A DNA stretch of 43,960 bases from Rhizopus sp. PT2906 (Eukaryota > Mucoromycota > Mucoromycetes > Mucorales > Rhizopodaceae), in contig JAMYHX010000367.1 in assembly GCA_025529335.1 (NCBI GenBank), forward strand, positions 1 to 43,960. Direction: 5' to 3'. This document shows positions 10,754 through 23,016 of the stretch, piece by piece (the first letter of the stretch is position 1; every line of letters starts with the position of its first letter). The position numbers were made by a program, and so were the translations under genes. The notes under the pieces are model-generated. The model saw only the letters and a program-made list of their open reading frames with translations. It did no database searches and was not told the origin of the DNA.

Positions 10754-12212
10754 CTAAGGTAGCACCAACTCATCAGGATGTTCAACATAAAATTCAATTC
10801 GATCAAGGAATTCATTTGCCTTGGCATCCGTTCCATCCAATTTAACTTGTACTCTATTTTTATCTTCTTTCACCTTTTCTTGTCCTCCAAGATAGCCAAT
10901 CAAATCAATCATTTCTTGATCCTTACTCGATTTGGCTCCCTTTCCTTCCATCACATCTACCTTTAATGTATACGCTCTAGGTTCATAACGATCCATAATG
11001 AAATCATATCTAGGCTCAGCTAAATGGAATACCCTATTCTTCTTTTAGGCAATTTCCTTTTTTAATCGTTCAACTTACTTCCATTCATCCTTCGTCTTCT
11101 TCTTCACTATTATTCCCTTCAACTCTTTCTTTTCAATATCCTTAACTGCACGTTCAGCAGCCATGTGAATGAATTCGGTTACTGTAGTAAGGTTAGTATT
11201 ATTTATTTATATTCATTATGTTTATTTACCATCCATCTGCACTTTATCCATGGCTATTTGTTTACTTATAAACTTAGGAATCTTGTCTTCCTTCTTCTCC
11301 CCTTCCTTCTTCTCCTCCTTGAGTGACTATAGTACAGAAAATTAAAAAAAAATTCTCCTTTTATATCATCATGTACTACCTTTGCAAACACAATCTGATC
11401 TCGAGGAGGAGCTGCTGTAAAGTTGGGCTGAGGAGCAGGTTTAGGAGCAATCAATCCAAGATGAGCAAGTACATCACCCTTCAAGATACGGCCACCATAT
11501 CCCGATGGCTTAATGCTACCCACATCCTTGATACCATACTTTAAGACTAAACTTAAAACAGCAGGAGACAGTGGCTTTTTAAGTTGCTTGGTATCAATAT
11601 CGTGATGCGAAATAGGTGATACGGCAGGTCCCTTGCTTGCCTCAGGAGCCTTCTTGTTCTCTACAGATTACAATAAGCTTTTCATGATTTTATTATTTAC
11701 TTTTTTTTTTTTACCCTGTTCTTTTTCTTCTACTTTGGCTGCAGGAGCTTCTTTTTCTTCCTCTGGAATTTCGATATTCGAAAGATCATCCCCTTCTTCT
11801 GCAATAAGGGCAATCAACGTATTTACAGGCGCCTTGTTACCTTCCTTGAGCTTAAAAGAAAAACTCCCATTAATACAAAAATAGAACCCTATTTTCTTTA
11901 TACTTACAATAATCTTGGCCAACACGCCGTCTTCAGGAGCTTCAACATCAATTTGTGCTTTATCCGTTTCCAATTCTAAAAGGACATCACCTGCTGAAAA
12001 TGTCTCGCCTTCTTGTTTTTTCCACTTGTGAATCGTGCCTTCAGTCATTGTAGGACTCATGGCAGGTAAATTAAACCGACTAATGGCTGAACATGGTGCC
12101 AAAGTATGGAAGCCTAAAAACACGCAAGTCAGTACACACAAATATATATACGCGTGCATTAAGTTGTACCTGATACTTTGATAATCTTGTTCAAACGGTT
12201 GATGCGGTACAT
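10754..12212 (-). CDS. PDX1: Pyruvate dehydrogenase protein X (E3-binding protein)
   Basis: Mitochondrial PDH-complex component that tethers dihydrolipoamide dehydrogenase (E3) to the E2 core. Seven exons on the minus strand: 12212-12170, 12113-11908, 11850-11715, 11660-11380, 11326-11230, 11181-11079, 11033-10754; all phases agree (381 residues). It starts with a basic presequence MYRINRLNKIIKV. The lipoyl domain holds FNLPAMSPTMTEGTIHKW and the lipoyl lysine in ELETDKAQIDVEAPEDG. An Ala/Glu linker follows, then the peripheral subunit-binding domain (LSPAVLSLVLKYGIKDVGSI with SGYGGRILKGDV). The C-terminal part lacks the acetyltransferase HxxxDG motif and is shorter than E2, which supports E3BP over E2. 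A truncated E2 paralogue is the alternative. Confidence 0.85.
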
Positions 12213-12498
12213 TGCAAGGGGATTTCCTACAAAGCAAGAAAAAAAAATCTTGTTGTGGTTATTAGCGGGAATCTAGGCAGAAATGACGGGAAGGGTTTTT
12301 TTGGGTTGTGACTGTTTAAAGTCCTTAACACCCCCAATGATTTGTATGAGAATGGAAATATAGTAGAGTAAATAACTTTTTCTAATATACCAAGTGTTAT
12401 CTCTCTCTCTCTTCCTTTTTCTGCTTGGTATATTTTATATACTCTCATATTAAATCGCGTCTATTATGCTCTCAGTGCGCGTGTAGTGTATATCTCTT

Positions 12499-12502
<4 letters not shown>

Positions 12503-12529
<27 letters not shown>
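12503..12529. repeat. (TC)n microsatellite
   Basis: Roughly 13 TC units upstream of PDX1, directly visible. Confidence 0.85.
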
Positions 12530-13330
12530 TGCTTTTTTTTTTCCTCTTTGAAATGAAAGTTTAAGTTGAATGGCAGATTGTTGATGTTTTGACTCAAAAA
12601 AGAGAATGAATTTTTATAAGCATAGTCAAGCGTAAAAGTAGAAATGAATGACAATGAGAGAAATTTGGATAATAAGAGGAAAAAAAAAAAAAGCTTGATT
12701 CATCAATGACTTTTTAACACATGCTTGAAAGTTAAGTTGTCCTAAGTAACAATTTATACAAAGTCACAGCTCAGATACAAATAATAAAAGTGGCATTGCA
12801 AAAACGTCTTTCATTTCTTCCTTGTCAATTAAAGCGTGCCTTATTTTTGATTTATTATCGGACATTCAAATTGGAAGCTCAGAAAGGAATTGCAATTAAT
12901 TCAAAGAAACAATGGAAAGAGCAGAAACCGAGTTGAATGTGCCATTTATCCATCTTTTTCTCTATCTTTTCTTCTTTCTTTTTATCTGCTTATGCTCATC
13001 CTTTTACTTGGGAACCCGCTCCACACGTATGATATAACTATTCTGCATAAATGAAGTCTCATAGAGAAAACTAGCAGTGATGAGATCAACTCCACTGTTT
13101 ATGTCTTCTTAAATCGGATCATATACACGAGCCACGGGAAATGAATGTATTATTTTGGATGTAATTCTCGAGTTTTTACTAGCTGTAAACGTCTTTCTAT
13201 CTACAAATAGAGTTGATCGCTGCAATGAATTGGCATTGGGCATCCGTCTTGTTTCACCCTAATCCAAAAATATCTTGACCAAACGAAGCGCGCTTTCTTA
13301 GAATTCACCTTGTGCCACGCTTCATAAAGT

Positions 13331-13341
13331 GTATATAAAAG
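13331..13341 (+). promoter_or_regulatory. TATA box of the chitin deacetylase gene
   Basis: GTATATAAAAG lies about 60 bp before the ATG at 13403. A pyrimidine-rich leader (about 13377-13402) follows, as is common for strongly expressed fungal genes. Confidence 0.6.
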
Positions 13342-13402
13342 ACCTGTTTTATTTTCTCTTTCATATTGAGTTTACATCCCTTCCCTTTCCTTTCCTTTTC
13401 CA

Positions 13403-14669
13403 ATGTATCAACAACTTTTTGTTCTTGCTTCCGTTGCCCTCGCTATCGTCAATGCTCATCCTGGAGCACACACTTCAGGAACAAAGACTACCACTACACC
13501 ATCCACCTTCAAATTCACTGAAACTTTCCCTGAGCCCGGAAGTGTTCCCACTCCCAAGCCTGAATGGCTCGAGTTGATCAAGAATGCCAATGTCACCAAC
13601 GCTCCCGTATACAAGGTTGGCGACGGTGAAGGTAAAAATAACAAAATTACTTTGAATAATTGCTGATCCCATTTTTCCTTTAGGGCCTAAGCCTGAAGTC
13701 GAAGGCCAAGATCCTTACTGTGACTGGACCTTCACTGGTTGTTTCGGTAAGGACGACCTCTATCAATGTCCCAAGGGTCAATGGGCTCTTACTTACGATG
13801 ACGGACCATCCGAATTCAGTCCCAAGCTTTACGATTACTTGGACAAGATCAATGTCAAGGCAACCTTCTTCATGGTCGGTGGACAAGTTGTCAAGTTCCC
13901 CGAATATGCCTTGCGCGCTTACAAGTCCGGACACGAAATTGCCATGCACACCTGGTCTCATAGTTACATGACCAGTCTCACCAACGAACAAATCGTTGCT
14001 GAACTCAAGTGGAACGAATTGGCCATCAAGGAAGTCACTGGTGTCGCTCCCAAGTACTTCAGACCTCCCTATGGTGATATCGATAACCGTGTCCGTGATG
14101 TTGCTGCTGCTCTTGGTTTCATCCCTGTCATCTGGAACCACGACACAAACGATTGGGCTGCTGCTTCCAACCCTCAGAGCTTCAAGGAATCCTGGATCGA
14201 TGGTAATGTCACCAAGTGGGCTCAAGAAGCTAAGCATGCCAAGGTCGGTGGTATCTCTCTTGAACACGATCTCTACGAAAAGACAGTTGATGCTGCCATT
14301 CGTATTACACCCACTCTTCAAAAGGCTTACACTTTGGTTCCTGTCGGTGTCTGTAACAACGTCACCATGTACAAGGACAATGCTACCGTTCCTACCAACA
14401 CTACCACTTCCACCACTACCGCTGATGCTCCTGGCACCACTACCATCCGCTTAGACTCTAATGCTCCTGCCGCCGATGCCGCCGCTCCTGCTGCCCCTGC
14501 TGCCCCTGCTGCTGATGCTGCTCCCGCTGCTCCCGCTGCTGATGCCGCTCCTGCCGGTAACCAACCTATTGCTGCCAATATTGCCTCTACCTCAGGTGCT
14601 TCCTCCGTTTCTTCCAGCGCTGTTGGCTTGGGTGTCGCTGCTGCTGCTGCTGCCCTTGTCTTGCTCTAA
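13403..14669 (+). CDS. GPI-anchored chitin deacetylase
   Basis: Secreted polysaccharide deacetylase (NodB/CE4 fold) that converts chitin to chitosan at the cell wall. Exons 13403-13631 and 13684-14669 (404 residues). The N-terminus is a signal peptide (MYQQLFVLASVALAIVNA). CE4 motifs: TYDDGP (D115, D116), HTWSH (H165, H169 metal ligands), RPPYGDIDNR, WNHDTNDW, and a terminal GGISLEHDL. Cysteines at 89, 96 and 105 suggest a disulphide-stabilised N-terminal part. An Ala/Pro/Asp stalk of AAPAAP-type repeats and a Ser-rich, hydrophobic C-terminus (GLGVAAAAAALVLL) fit a GPI anchor. Codons are strongly biased to C-ending forms (AAG, AAC, GTC), unlike neighbours, which implies high expression rather than transfer. 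Long opposite-strand ORFs here follow from this bias. Confidence 0.95.
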
Positions 14670-14859
14670 GCATATTTTCCCTCTATCATTTGTAGAATTA
14701 CATAAAGCAACAATTTCTTAATTCATATTGTGTATTTTCCTCCCCCTTTTTTTTCCCTCCATTAAAGAGTAATATTAACAGTTTTTTTTTTATTTCTAAG
14801 AAAATTATGTAATAGATAAGATGCGTATATGAATGATAGATGTTATATTCTTGAGCTTT

Positions 14860-15307
14860 TTAACTGGGAGGAGCATAATCTAATATATACTTGTTAAAGC
14901 ACTATGACCGAACAACAAACAGTAAACTTACCAGGGAAGCACTCCTTCATCGTCTTGTTGTGCTTGTTTTGAGCATGTTCAGTCAAACTACATAAAAAAA
15001 AAGTAAACACTAGAGATTGACACATGGGAATCAAACTTACGCCTTTTCACGAGATGTGCAAAGAAAAGTTTGGAAACAAGTCTTGCAAATGATGTTTTTG
15101 GCAGCAGCATTCTAATAAATAACAATGAGTACAGCACAGTTTATGAACATTGCTTTTTGAAACTGACAGCTTTCAATTGAGATGCACCTTCCTTCTTTTG
15201 ATTCTGTTTGGCATTACGCTCACGCTTCATTTGAGCCTTGGCTCCCTATTCGTAATGTTTAGTCATGTGACCTTTAAAAGAATATTCTTATCTCTTACGT
15301 TTCCCAT
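14860..15307 (-). CDS. ZNF706/At2g23090-like small zinc protein, frameshifted here
   Basis: A tiny five-exon gene: 15307-15299, 15245-15168, 15112-15041, 14987-14932, 14879-14860. The spliced reading starts MGN, then GAKAQMKRERNAKQNQKK, SQLKANAAAKNIICKTC, QTF, and later LTEHAQNKHNKTMKECFP. This is collinear with plant At2g23090 and similar to ZNF706/SERF-type proteins, which hold one C2H2-like zinc site (CxxC...HxxxxH). The exons sum to 235 nt, one too many: an A4 run at plus 15060-15063 has one base more than family spacing (QTF-x-C-x-x) needs, so exon 3 hits a TGA before the histidines. All splice sites are intact, so a base-calling error or a recent mutation is likelier than an old pseudogene. 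Confidence 0.7.
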
Positions 15308-18300
15308 CTTGTTGTTGTTGTTGTTGTTGTTGTTGCAAAATGTAAAAGAGGCTGAAAAAAATTTTTTTCTCTCACTGTGTCTGTGCCTGGAGATCAGTGT
15401 TACACAACTGTCTCGACCTTCGTTGGTCATTTTGTTAACACATTTTATCAGGGTTCATTTGTCATACAAGTTTGTATCCGTTTGATATATGAAGTCATGC
15501 TTTTATGCATAGCCTGGGAACATCAGCCTGCATTTACAAGAATAAAGTAGATCGAAGAGAAAGAGAACAGAGATTTTGAGAATAAATTAAGTTGTACCCC
15601 TGCTTTTGATGTTCTGATTGTCAGATACTGAAAGGATGAACCCACTTCTACTTTAGACTTGAAGAAGAAAGGTTAGACTTGTGTTCATGAGTTTAATCAA
15701 TGATGTTGGGTTATTTAGTAATGATAGTAAAAAAAAAATCAGGTTTTACATAATCAAACTTTTAGATAGCTATTGTATCGATGCTGAAAAAGAATATTTT
15801 ACGTTTAGTTTATGGGGTACAACATTTAAGAACAAGAAAAAGGGAGAAGTTGCACACACAAATATTTTGCATCTGTTAAATGAAAAGGCAACATTGCTAT
15901 TCACCATGTGCAACTTTACTTTTCGGAAGCAATGCACCTATTTGAGAATAGTAATGGTGATACTTGCATTAGACCTGGCGCAGTAATTGCTTACTAATGA
16001 CGTACTCAGTGAAAATACATCATGTCAAATTATATAGTTTATCCCAGTAACATTGTAAAATGTTGCTCAAAGATAATCAAGTATAAATAAATGTCACAAA
16101 TACGAAATTGAAGTATATTTGGTGAGATTGAAGGTCTTAATGCCAAGCTGTAACAGTGTTGGTGCAACTATTTAACTCTAGTTTGCATACATGAAGCAAC
16201 ATAAAAATAAATGAGGCTAGGTCTATTTAAAATAGAGTTTTACATTACCCAATCTGGATAATGAAGGCGTCCGTATGATTGCCGGATTAAGGGCCTTATT
16301 TTTGTTAAACCAAGAGAAGCACAAGTTTGTTTAACGTAGACTAAGATGGTGCATATAGTTTCATTTTGCCGAATCAAATATATTAATTGGCCGACTGAGT
16401 ACACCATTTTCCCGATTTGTTTTGGTTCTTGTAAAATAAGAACTGCACTACCACCAACAAGTTTTGTTTATTATAACAAAGTCTGTGCAAGTAGACAACT
16501 CTGGAAGATATGCTGAATACTGAGTCTAAATTAAGGCTATGGTAACGATGAATGACTATCAGCTGTGCAATGTCCCATGAATTCGAATAAAGATAAATTG
16601 ATAGTCTAAAAATGCATACATTTATTAAATTAAATATGTGAGATGTCTTATTTTGCTGCCTTTAAAAAACAGTCATCAGCTAGAGAACAGTGAGAAACAT
16701 GCTTAGTATAAGCGGCCGTCCCCTGTGAAAAGTACAGCTTGAAAGCCCACGATATGACCTAAAATTACCTTATTCCCGTTTTTGAGTTTCTCTTTTAATT
16801 ACTTGCTATATATATTGTGACACCAAAGAAGACAAGATGACATGAAAAAGGTTATCTTTAGGGAGGACGTGTCTGCTTTGGGAAGCTTCTTTGTATTATG
16901 ACACAAACCTTCTTGTAGTATATCCTTCCTTTAGAAAACTTTGTGAGATATTACTCTATCATTATGCTTGTGACATTCAGTCTACCCCCCTTAACCTGTT
17001 TACTTATTTTTTCACATGTATTGCAAATTGTTAATATACTCCTTTATTATTATAATTCAGACATAATACAAGACTTAAAAAAGTAACTTTTATTCTCAAT
17101 ATGGTTTCCCAGTCTTGGTGATACATTCACCTCGCATCCTAATTGTTTAGTGATGCTGATCTGCTCTAGAACTAGAATATATACAGGGATTTACAGACTT
17201 ATGCTTTCATAAAACATACTGAAAACGAACTCACATGAACTACCGTGACCAGTCCGAAATCTGTGATCATTTGGTGGCGCTAGGTCCAGGCTACTCGAAT
17301 CGTAGCTAAACATAGTTTAATATAATCTCATTTGGTAAGGCTCAGGATGCTAGCTTCATCAAGCGTGGTGATGCGCCGTATTTCTTTTTTATATCACAAG
17401 TCTCCTGCTTCTTTACAGTGTCATAGAATGTTGATTTATACATATTTATTTGTTGATCCAAATTGCCTAAGCGTATCGTTTATGAAATGCTGCGCGCTCT
17501 CGGTCAAATTTGGTCTAGTTAAATTACCAACCATGCATATTCGCATAAACCTTCGCAGATTAAAGAAAGAATCACCGGCTAAAGCAAGTTATTCCTTCAA
17601 ATAAGAACATCGTTATAACAGCATTTGGAGACATATGGAAAAAGAAAGTGATAACTCAAGTCTATTAGGAAGAAAAGGCTAGGCATTGAGCCCTTGAGAG
17701 GTGTCGTTCATAGCACTTCTAAAGCTCAGAGCTATATGGACATATGTGGATGAAGAATCACATATTAGTCATCTTATCCCTATTGAATTGTTCTAGTCTA
17801 CAGTCAAGGGAAGCATTAGAGGACTATAGATGACAAAATTGAGTCCTAGAAGCCATCAAATCAGCTAAACCCGTATCTTCTGATGTTTACATAAAGTGGA
17901 ATAAACCTCTCGTATTCCTTTTTTGATATGTACTTGACTGGAAAGGATTAAATTTATCCGCTGGCTGGTGATGATAAAAAGGATGCAGGACTAAATTAAT
18001 CCAAATGTGTGCATCAACAGGTTAGAATGATGAAATTATGGTTTGGGATATTAAAGCTTCCATTTTACACAAGGGTTAATTTATCTAAAAATATGCACTC
18101 TCCTTCTTCTTGATAACATGACTTTTTTCTTTTGATGACGAAAAAATATATTTTCACGGTATATGCAGAAATCACAAATATCTTGTGAGCATGTGGGCTA
18201 TGATAAACCCACAAAGCACAAGTATATGCAAAACAATGTATTGCGCGCTGTGCTGCAGTTTAAAAAGAAGAAATAGAAAAGTAGGCATATGCTTCTTGCA

Positions 18301-20250
18301 GGGTTAAAAAATATTGAAAAGTATCAAAGACCTCCAGGTAACACTAGAGGAAGATTCTAAATGCTCTTGGACTACAAACCACATGAAGATCTATTCCATA
18401 TACTATTTGAGTCAAAATAGCTAAGTACATTGTATAATTACTTTATACAAACTGGGATGTGACAGGATAAACAAAATATTGTGTACTTTATATCATGTTG
18501 TGTACTCTTTGGTCAGTCCATTTTTGTTTATATGCAACGTACATGTGAGGGTCTTCTCCAACAAAATACACCTATTGCTTTCACAGCGCACCAACTATGA
18601 GAATAGAAGCCTATAACAACGTTGAATACTGAAGTCAAGGCGAGAGCATCCAACTCCAAGAACGATATGTATGTGTTGCAATATCTGAACATTGGTATTA
18701 ACTTTCTAATGACATCTTGAGTGAAATACGCAGATACCCAAAGATAGCTGCTTCGTACATAGCACTCTTGAGCACAAGTATGAAGATATAATACAGAAAT
18801 GCATCTATTCTCAAGTCATATTATCTTTTGCGTTTATTAATTAATGGCTCTAGTGCGCTTATGATGGAAACTTCCGGCAACCATTTATAGTGCTGGAACC
18901 TATTGGCTTTTATTACTAAAGCTCTTCTTGGGCACAAAATAGTAGACGAGAGCTATATACGCTTACGATTATGAGAAGAGTATTATCAATATTACTTACA
19001 AACCTCTTATAAAGTTTTTTTTTTTCAACCAGTTGCATAAGGATTTTCTGTCTGGCATTTATCAGGTTGAAGGAGGAAGAGAGAACACTATAAAATCAAA
19101 GTAATATCGCATAACTGTGCTATTTCTTAATTGTCTACTCAGTTCTTCTAAAATAAGACGAATTATAGAATTTCCACGTCCTCATAGCCCCAATGGGAAA
19201 TTTTGCCTAAAAAAAAATATCCTAGAGTTTTTGGCTTATCGTCCTAAGTCAAGCTTTTTTGTTTGTTTCTGAAGTGAAGAGCTAAACTTTCCTCCAATAA
19301 CATTAGCTTTACAAATGAAAACTGCGTGCTTGAGTTTTTAAAATACTCTAGAGTCTGTGACAAATTGTCGCAAGTAAAAATTCCTTCAAACTCCCCTGTG
19401 AACACTTGCTCCCAATTTTTATTAACCAAATTCAAAATTAAAGGTTGAAATGGGCTTGATAACGTTGTATGGAGAGTTGAGAAGATCAAGCAACTATCTA
19501 TACATAATATAATCCTTCCAGGTTGATACATCAAAAAACTATGATAGAGAACTGCAGAGATTAATCTTGAAAAGTCAGTCATCCATTAAGATTGATGATA
19601 TATGGCGTTTTCAGATAGTATCTAAGCGGTACAGGATAATTAACAGTAGGCACTATAATAACTCAACCACCATGCCTTGAATTTTCTGATCGCTTCCCAC
19701 AACTACGCCTCGTTTTTAAGGCTTTGCCACGAATCAGTTAATTGTACTACTGTACAAAGACGCACAGAAAATTAAATAGTGAAACAATAAATTTTTGAAG
19801 CTTTGGTTATTCTAAGAGAGACCAAGCTCCAATTGGTCATTTTACAGCAAAAAATAACCCTATTTGAAACGAATGCTCCTTTCGGTTGATAGGAGTATAT
19901 AGCAAGGAAAATCATTGGTATTATTCAATTAAAATGTTCTAGTGACATTCTACTGTAGTCAGTCTTTACTGATTCGACAAATTGGTAAGATCACCTTTTC
20001 AGATGACTGTGGCGTTCAAGGAATACATGGAGTGAGATTAGCAATGGTATATTCGTGATACAATGTGCTTTATTCAGGATAACGCATTTGTAATCATCCA
20101 GCTTTAGCTAAAGCACTGTAACATTTGTCATCTGTAGTTATCTATTTACAATATAGGTACATGTTCTATAATGCGTACTTAGTGTATACTGTTATATAAA
20201 TTGGCATCAGCAACCATGGTTACGTTGAACTATGTACATGTTTAGAGGAG
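15308..20250. other. About 5 kb without a supportable gene
   Basis: The longest gene-poor block in the window. It begins with a GTT repeat and holds only scattered ORFs: 15681-15986 (+, 101 codons), 17332-17604 (+, 90 codons), 19244-19582 (-, 112 codons). None shows a known motif, a splice-consistent extension or a clear promoter. Around 18595-18750 (+) an open stretch broken by stops looks like decayed coding sequence. I read this as old, degraded insertions or long intergenic DNA; a non-coding RNA cannot be excluded. Confidence 0.45.
15309..15336. repeat. (GTT)n microsatellite
   Basis: About nine GTT units immediately upstream of the small zinc-protein gene's start codon (that gene lies on the minus strand), so it probably falls in its promoter or leader. 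Confidence 0.85.
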
Positions 20251-20260
20251 TATAAAAAGG
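20251..20260 (+). promoter_or_regulatory. TATA-like element of the membrane-protein gene
   Basis: TATAAAAAGG sits 165 bp upstream of the main ATG and 33 bp upstream of a small upstream ORF (20284-20367), so transcripts starting from it would carry that ORF in the leader. Confidence 0.45.
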
Positions 20261-20283
20261 AGATCAACACATTGATTTGTACA

Positions 20284-20367
20284 ATGGACACTCGGGAACA
20301 CCTCGAACTTTATGGCGTTTGCACATCCTTTTTGTGCGACTTTGACAATGAGCGAATCAACTTTTAA
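20284..20367 (+). other. Upstream ORF (27 codons) in the membrane-protein leader
   Basis: An ATG-to-TAA ORF (begins MDTREHLELYGVC) lies between the TATA-like element and the main start at 20416. It does not overlap the main ORF. It could lower or condition translation of the main protein, but only if transcription starts upstream of 20284. Confidence 0.35.
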
Positions 20368-20415
20368 ATGTTTTCTTTTCCAACTATTTCTTTTCCTTGA
20401 TCAAAATATATTGAC

Positions 20416-22434
20416 ATGCCAACAAGTGATAAAAAATGGAAGTACTCATCTACTGAAGACATACCATTGGCTGAGACAGTGACAAATCGTAACAATGGTA
20501 GCGTACTTGACAGATCCAGTTACCCTTATGATGACAGAGACGAAAACAAACGTTCATTCTCTGTACTTCTCAAGTCCCTATTCCTTGTTTTTGTATCTAT
20601 TTTTTTTGCTACCGCTATTTTACTCGTATTGTTGAATGCGGATGGAAAACCTTTGGATTACACCCTTGCCAAGATGAAGATCACTTCGCTTATCTCTCTA
20701 CTTTTGAATCTATACGCAATTTTCACCGGGAGTGGAATAGCAATGTAATATAATGTGCATGTAATAGAAACATTCACTAAGCGCGATCATAGGGCAATAT
20801 CCGAGTACAAGTGGATTAAGCTTAGAAACGGTGCTCCACTCACTGTAGCAGACATTTATGATGGCTGCACGAGAGGCATGGGAGGTAGGATATAGAACAA
20901 TATATAAAGTGCTGGTTAGGCTGATTTCTTATTGCCAGGTTTCCTTACTGCCATTAAGGGTGCCTTTATCGACATTGTCTTAATTTTTGCGCTCATCTTT
21001 AACCTTGGTCTTTTAGTATTGTCACCTGTGTCACAAGAATTGATTGTACCTGTTTCATTGAAACACAATTTAACCCGCATTGTTGATTCACGTCTTTACT
21101 ACAATGACCCATTTTACGTGAATGATCGAACCAATCTATCATCACTTCCAATTCCTCCAACACTCAACGGTCTGACATATGACAGCTATTTGATTCCAAT
21201 GAGCTTTGCTAATGTTGCTAGACACGCACCATTCAATGGAGCTTATACTTGTCCATCCTATGCTGATTATTGTGTATTCAGGAATAAGAGTTTCGTCTCG
21301 ACCTCGCTTGACTGCACACCAGTAACAGATCAAGAACCAATTGTTAATCAATCCAATTATAAAGAATTAACGACACCAGCAAGATATTACACTGAAATTG
21401 AGCAAAATAGAACACTCGTTCATGTTCCGACATTTTTTTATGCAGGAGAAATGCTTAATCGCACATTCCATGATCTGCAAAACTATAAACCTCCACAAGC
21501 ACCTGGAGGATTTGGTGCTTTAGGTTTTATTTACTCAGACTATGATCCTCAATATAGACCATATGTAGGCAATCAAACATTTGTTTTGGCTTATTCAAAG
21601 ACTAGATGTTGCACTGCTTTAACCGAAATTAGTGATATATCGTATGCTCGATGTACATTCCGCTCAAGCCTCAACACGGTAATCTTCCTTTGTTTATGCG
21701 TATATAACTCATTTTAAAAATAATTATTACAGACTGACTGGAAGACATCAAATGGTACACTCATAAAACATGGGCAGGAAACCTCAGTTCCAATCACTTT
21801 TGATTTTGACCATGTGCTTGGTAATAACACAGCGCTCTTTCAGGTCACTAAGGATGCCGACAACTCGACACGCAACATAGGAGTTATGGTAAACGCATAT
21901 CTTATGCAGCAAGCTCTCTTGAAAGAATTCATTTCTCCCCAATATCGTCCACTCATTCAACATTTGCGTGTATGGAACATGGCCTATCCTGCTACAATAA
22001 CCATATTCGACTATCTGAAGCCTGCTATGCAAATGTTTGACTTGAATTATGCAATTGCTCCTTATATCACAGACACTTATACACAAACCACGACGGAAGG
22101 ATTAATATTCACAACTGACCCACCTGTATATTCCACCAACAAGACATATTGTTATATCTTGTTCGCACTGATGTTCTTGCCAGTAATATGGTGGATGATT
22201 GTGTGGTCAATTGGTATCAAGCATTCGAACGGCAGGGGAAATTCCCAGATTAGTTTGATGACTATGGAAATGACACCATTGGCCTGTCAGAGCTTACGAA
22301 ACATCTCTAATATGAGTAGCAGTGAAGCATTCAAGAGGGCGAAAAGTATACGTGTAAGAATAGGAAATCATGAAACAGAAGACAAGAAATGTCTTGTGCT
22401 TAAATTGGAAGACGAGCATGGCATATCTCATTAA
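20416..22434 (+). CDS. Multi-pass glycosylated membrane protein, unknown family
   Basis: Exons 20416-20744, 20793-20884, 20939-21678, 21733-22434 (620 residues); all phases agree. The N-terminal about 45 residues are polar and cytosolic in character. Three hydrophobic segments follow (SVLLKSLFLVFVSIFFATAI; LISLLLNLYAIFTGSGIAM; IDIVLIFALIFNLGLLVL), then a large domain of about 350 residues with many N-x-S/T sites and paired cysteines (YTCPSYADYC, RCC), likely extracellular or lumenal. One last membrane span (YCYILFALMFLPVIWWMIVW) precedes a short charged tail. I do not recognise the family; the layout resembles fungal surface proteins of unknown role. A 27-codon upstream ORF lies in the likely leader. 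Confidence 0.8.
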
Positions 22435-23016
22435 CAAAGCTGATACAAGATAAGCACAGCATATATATATATGTTTTCAACGTTTGACTACATTAGACTA
22501 CCTTATCATATCATGTCCTGGATAAAGTCAGATAAAAACTCCAATAACCTTTTTAATCATAATTATGTATTAAAGTGTGAAGTTGTTGCTTGAATAAGTC
22601 TTTTTATATTAGTATTCCTTTTCTTTGAAGTATAATTTTTTTTAGAGGAACAAAACTACACCAGTACGAGTGTGCGTAGCATTTTTCTATTTTAAGAATA
22701 TTGTACTGGTCCAAACTTTCACACAGCTGAACCTTTTTGGGGAAGGAAGCAACCTGTCAATTGAAAAAGTATACCTTTCTCTTTGGCGTCGGCTCGTAAA
22801 TCAAGTACTCTTTCTTTTTCTCAAATAAGAAACACATTTGTATTCACTTAAAAAGAAAAAAGAACTATTTGTGATATAATTTTATTTGTTTTATACTATT
22901 TTGGGTAATACGAAATACAACAATAAATAATGGACTAATGGATAAAAGGACACACACACACTTAAAGGTATGTAACAAAGAGAAAAAGGAGGAGGGAGGG
23001 GGGGGAATAGATGGTT
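22435..23016. other. Convergent intergenic stretch
   Basis: AT-rich 3' flanks of the membrane-protein gene (plus) and bHLH gene (minus). A G-rich tract with a G9 run (about 22988-23006) lies just past the bHLH stop, in its 3' UTR on the minus strand. A 64-codon plus ORF at 22938-23132 is antisense to the bHLH exon and is not believed. Confidence 0.5.

Larger units (their letters stand above)
12213..13402. other. Intergenic region shared by PDX1 and chitin deacetylase
   Basis: Divergent intergenic DNA. It contains a TC dinucleotide tract (about 12503-12529), A/T runs, and near its right end a TATA element and a CT-rich leader for the chitin deacetylase. No gene is supported; ORFs here are short and low-complexity. 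Confidence 0.5.

Noticed and set aside
13680..14321. 213-codon minus-strand ORF
   Set aside because: Antisense to the chitin deacetylase; open only because of that gene's codon bias, and no motif.
17262..17300. tRNA-like hairpin
   Set aside because: A 5-bp stem with a TCGAATC loop is present, but no acceptor, D or anticodon arms line up.
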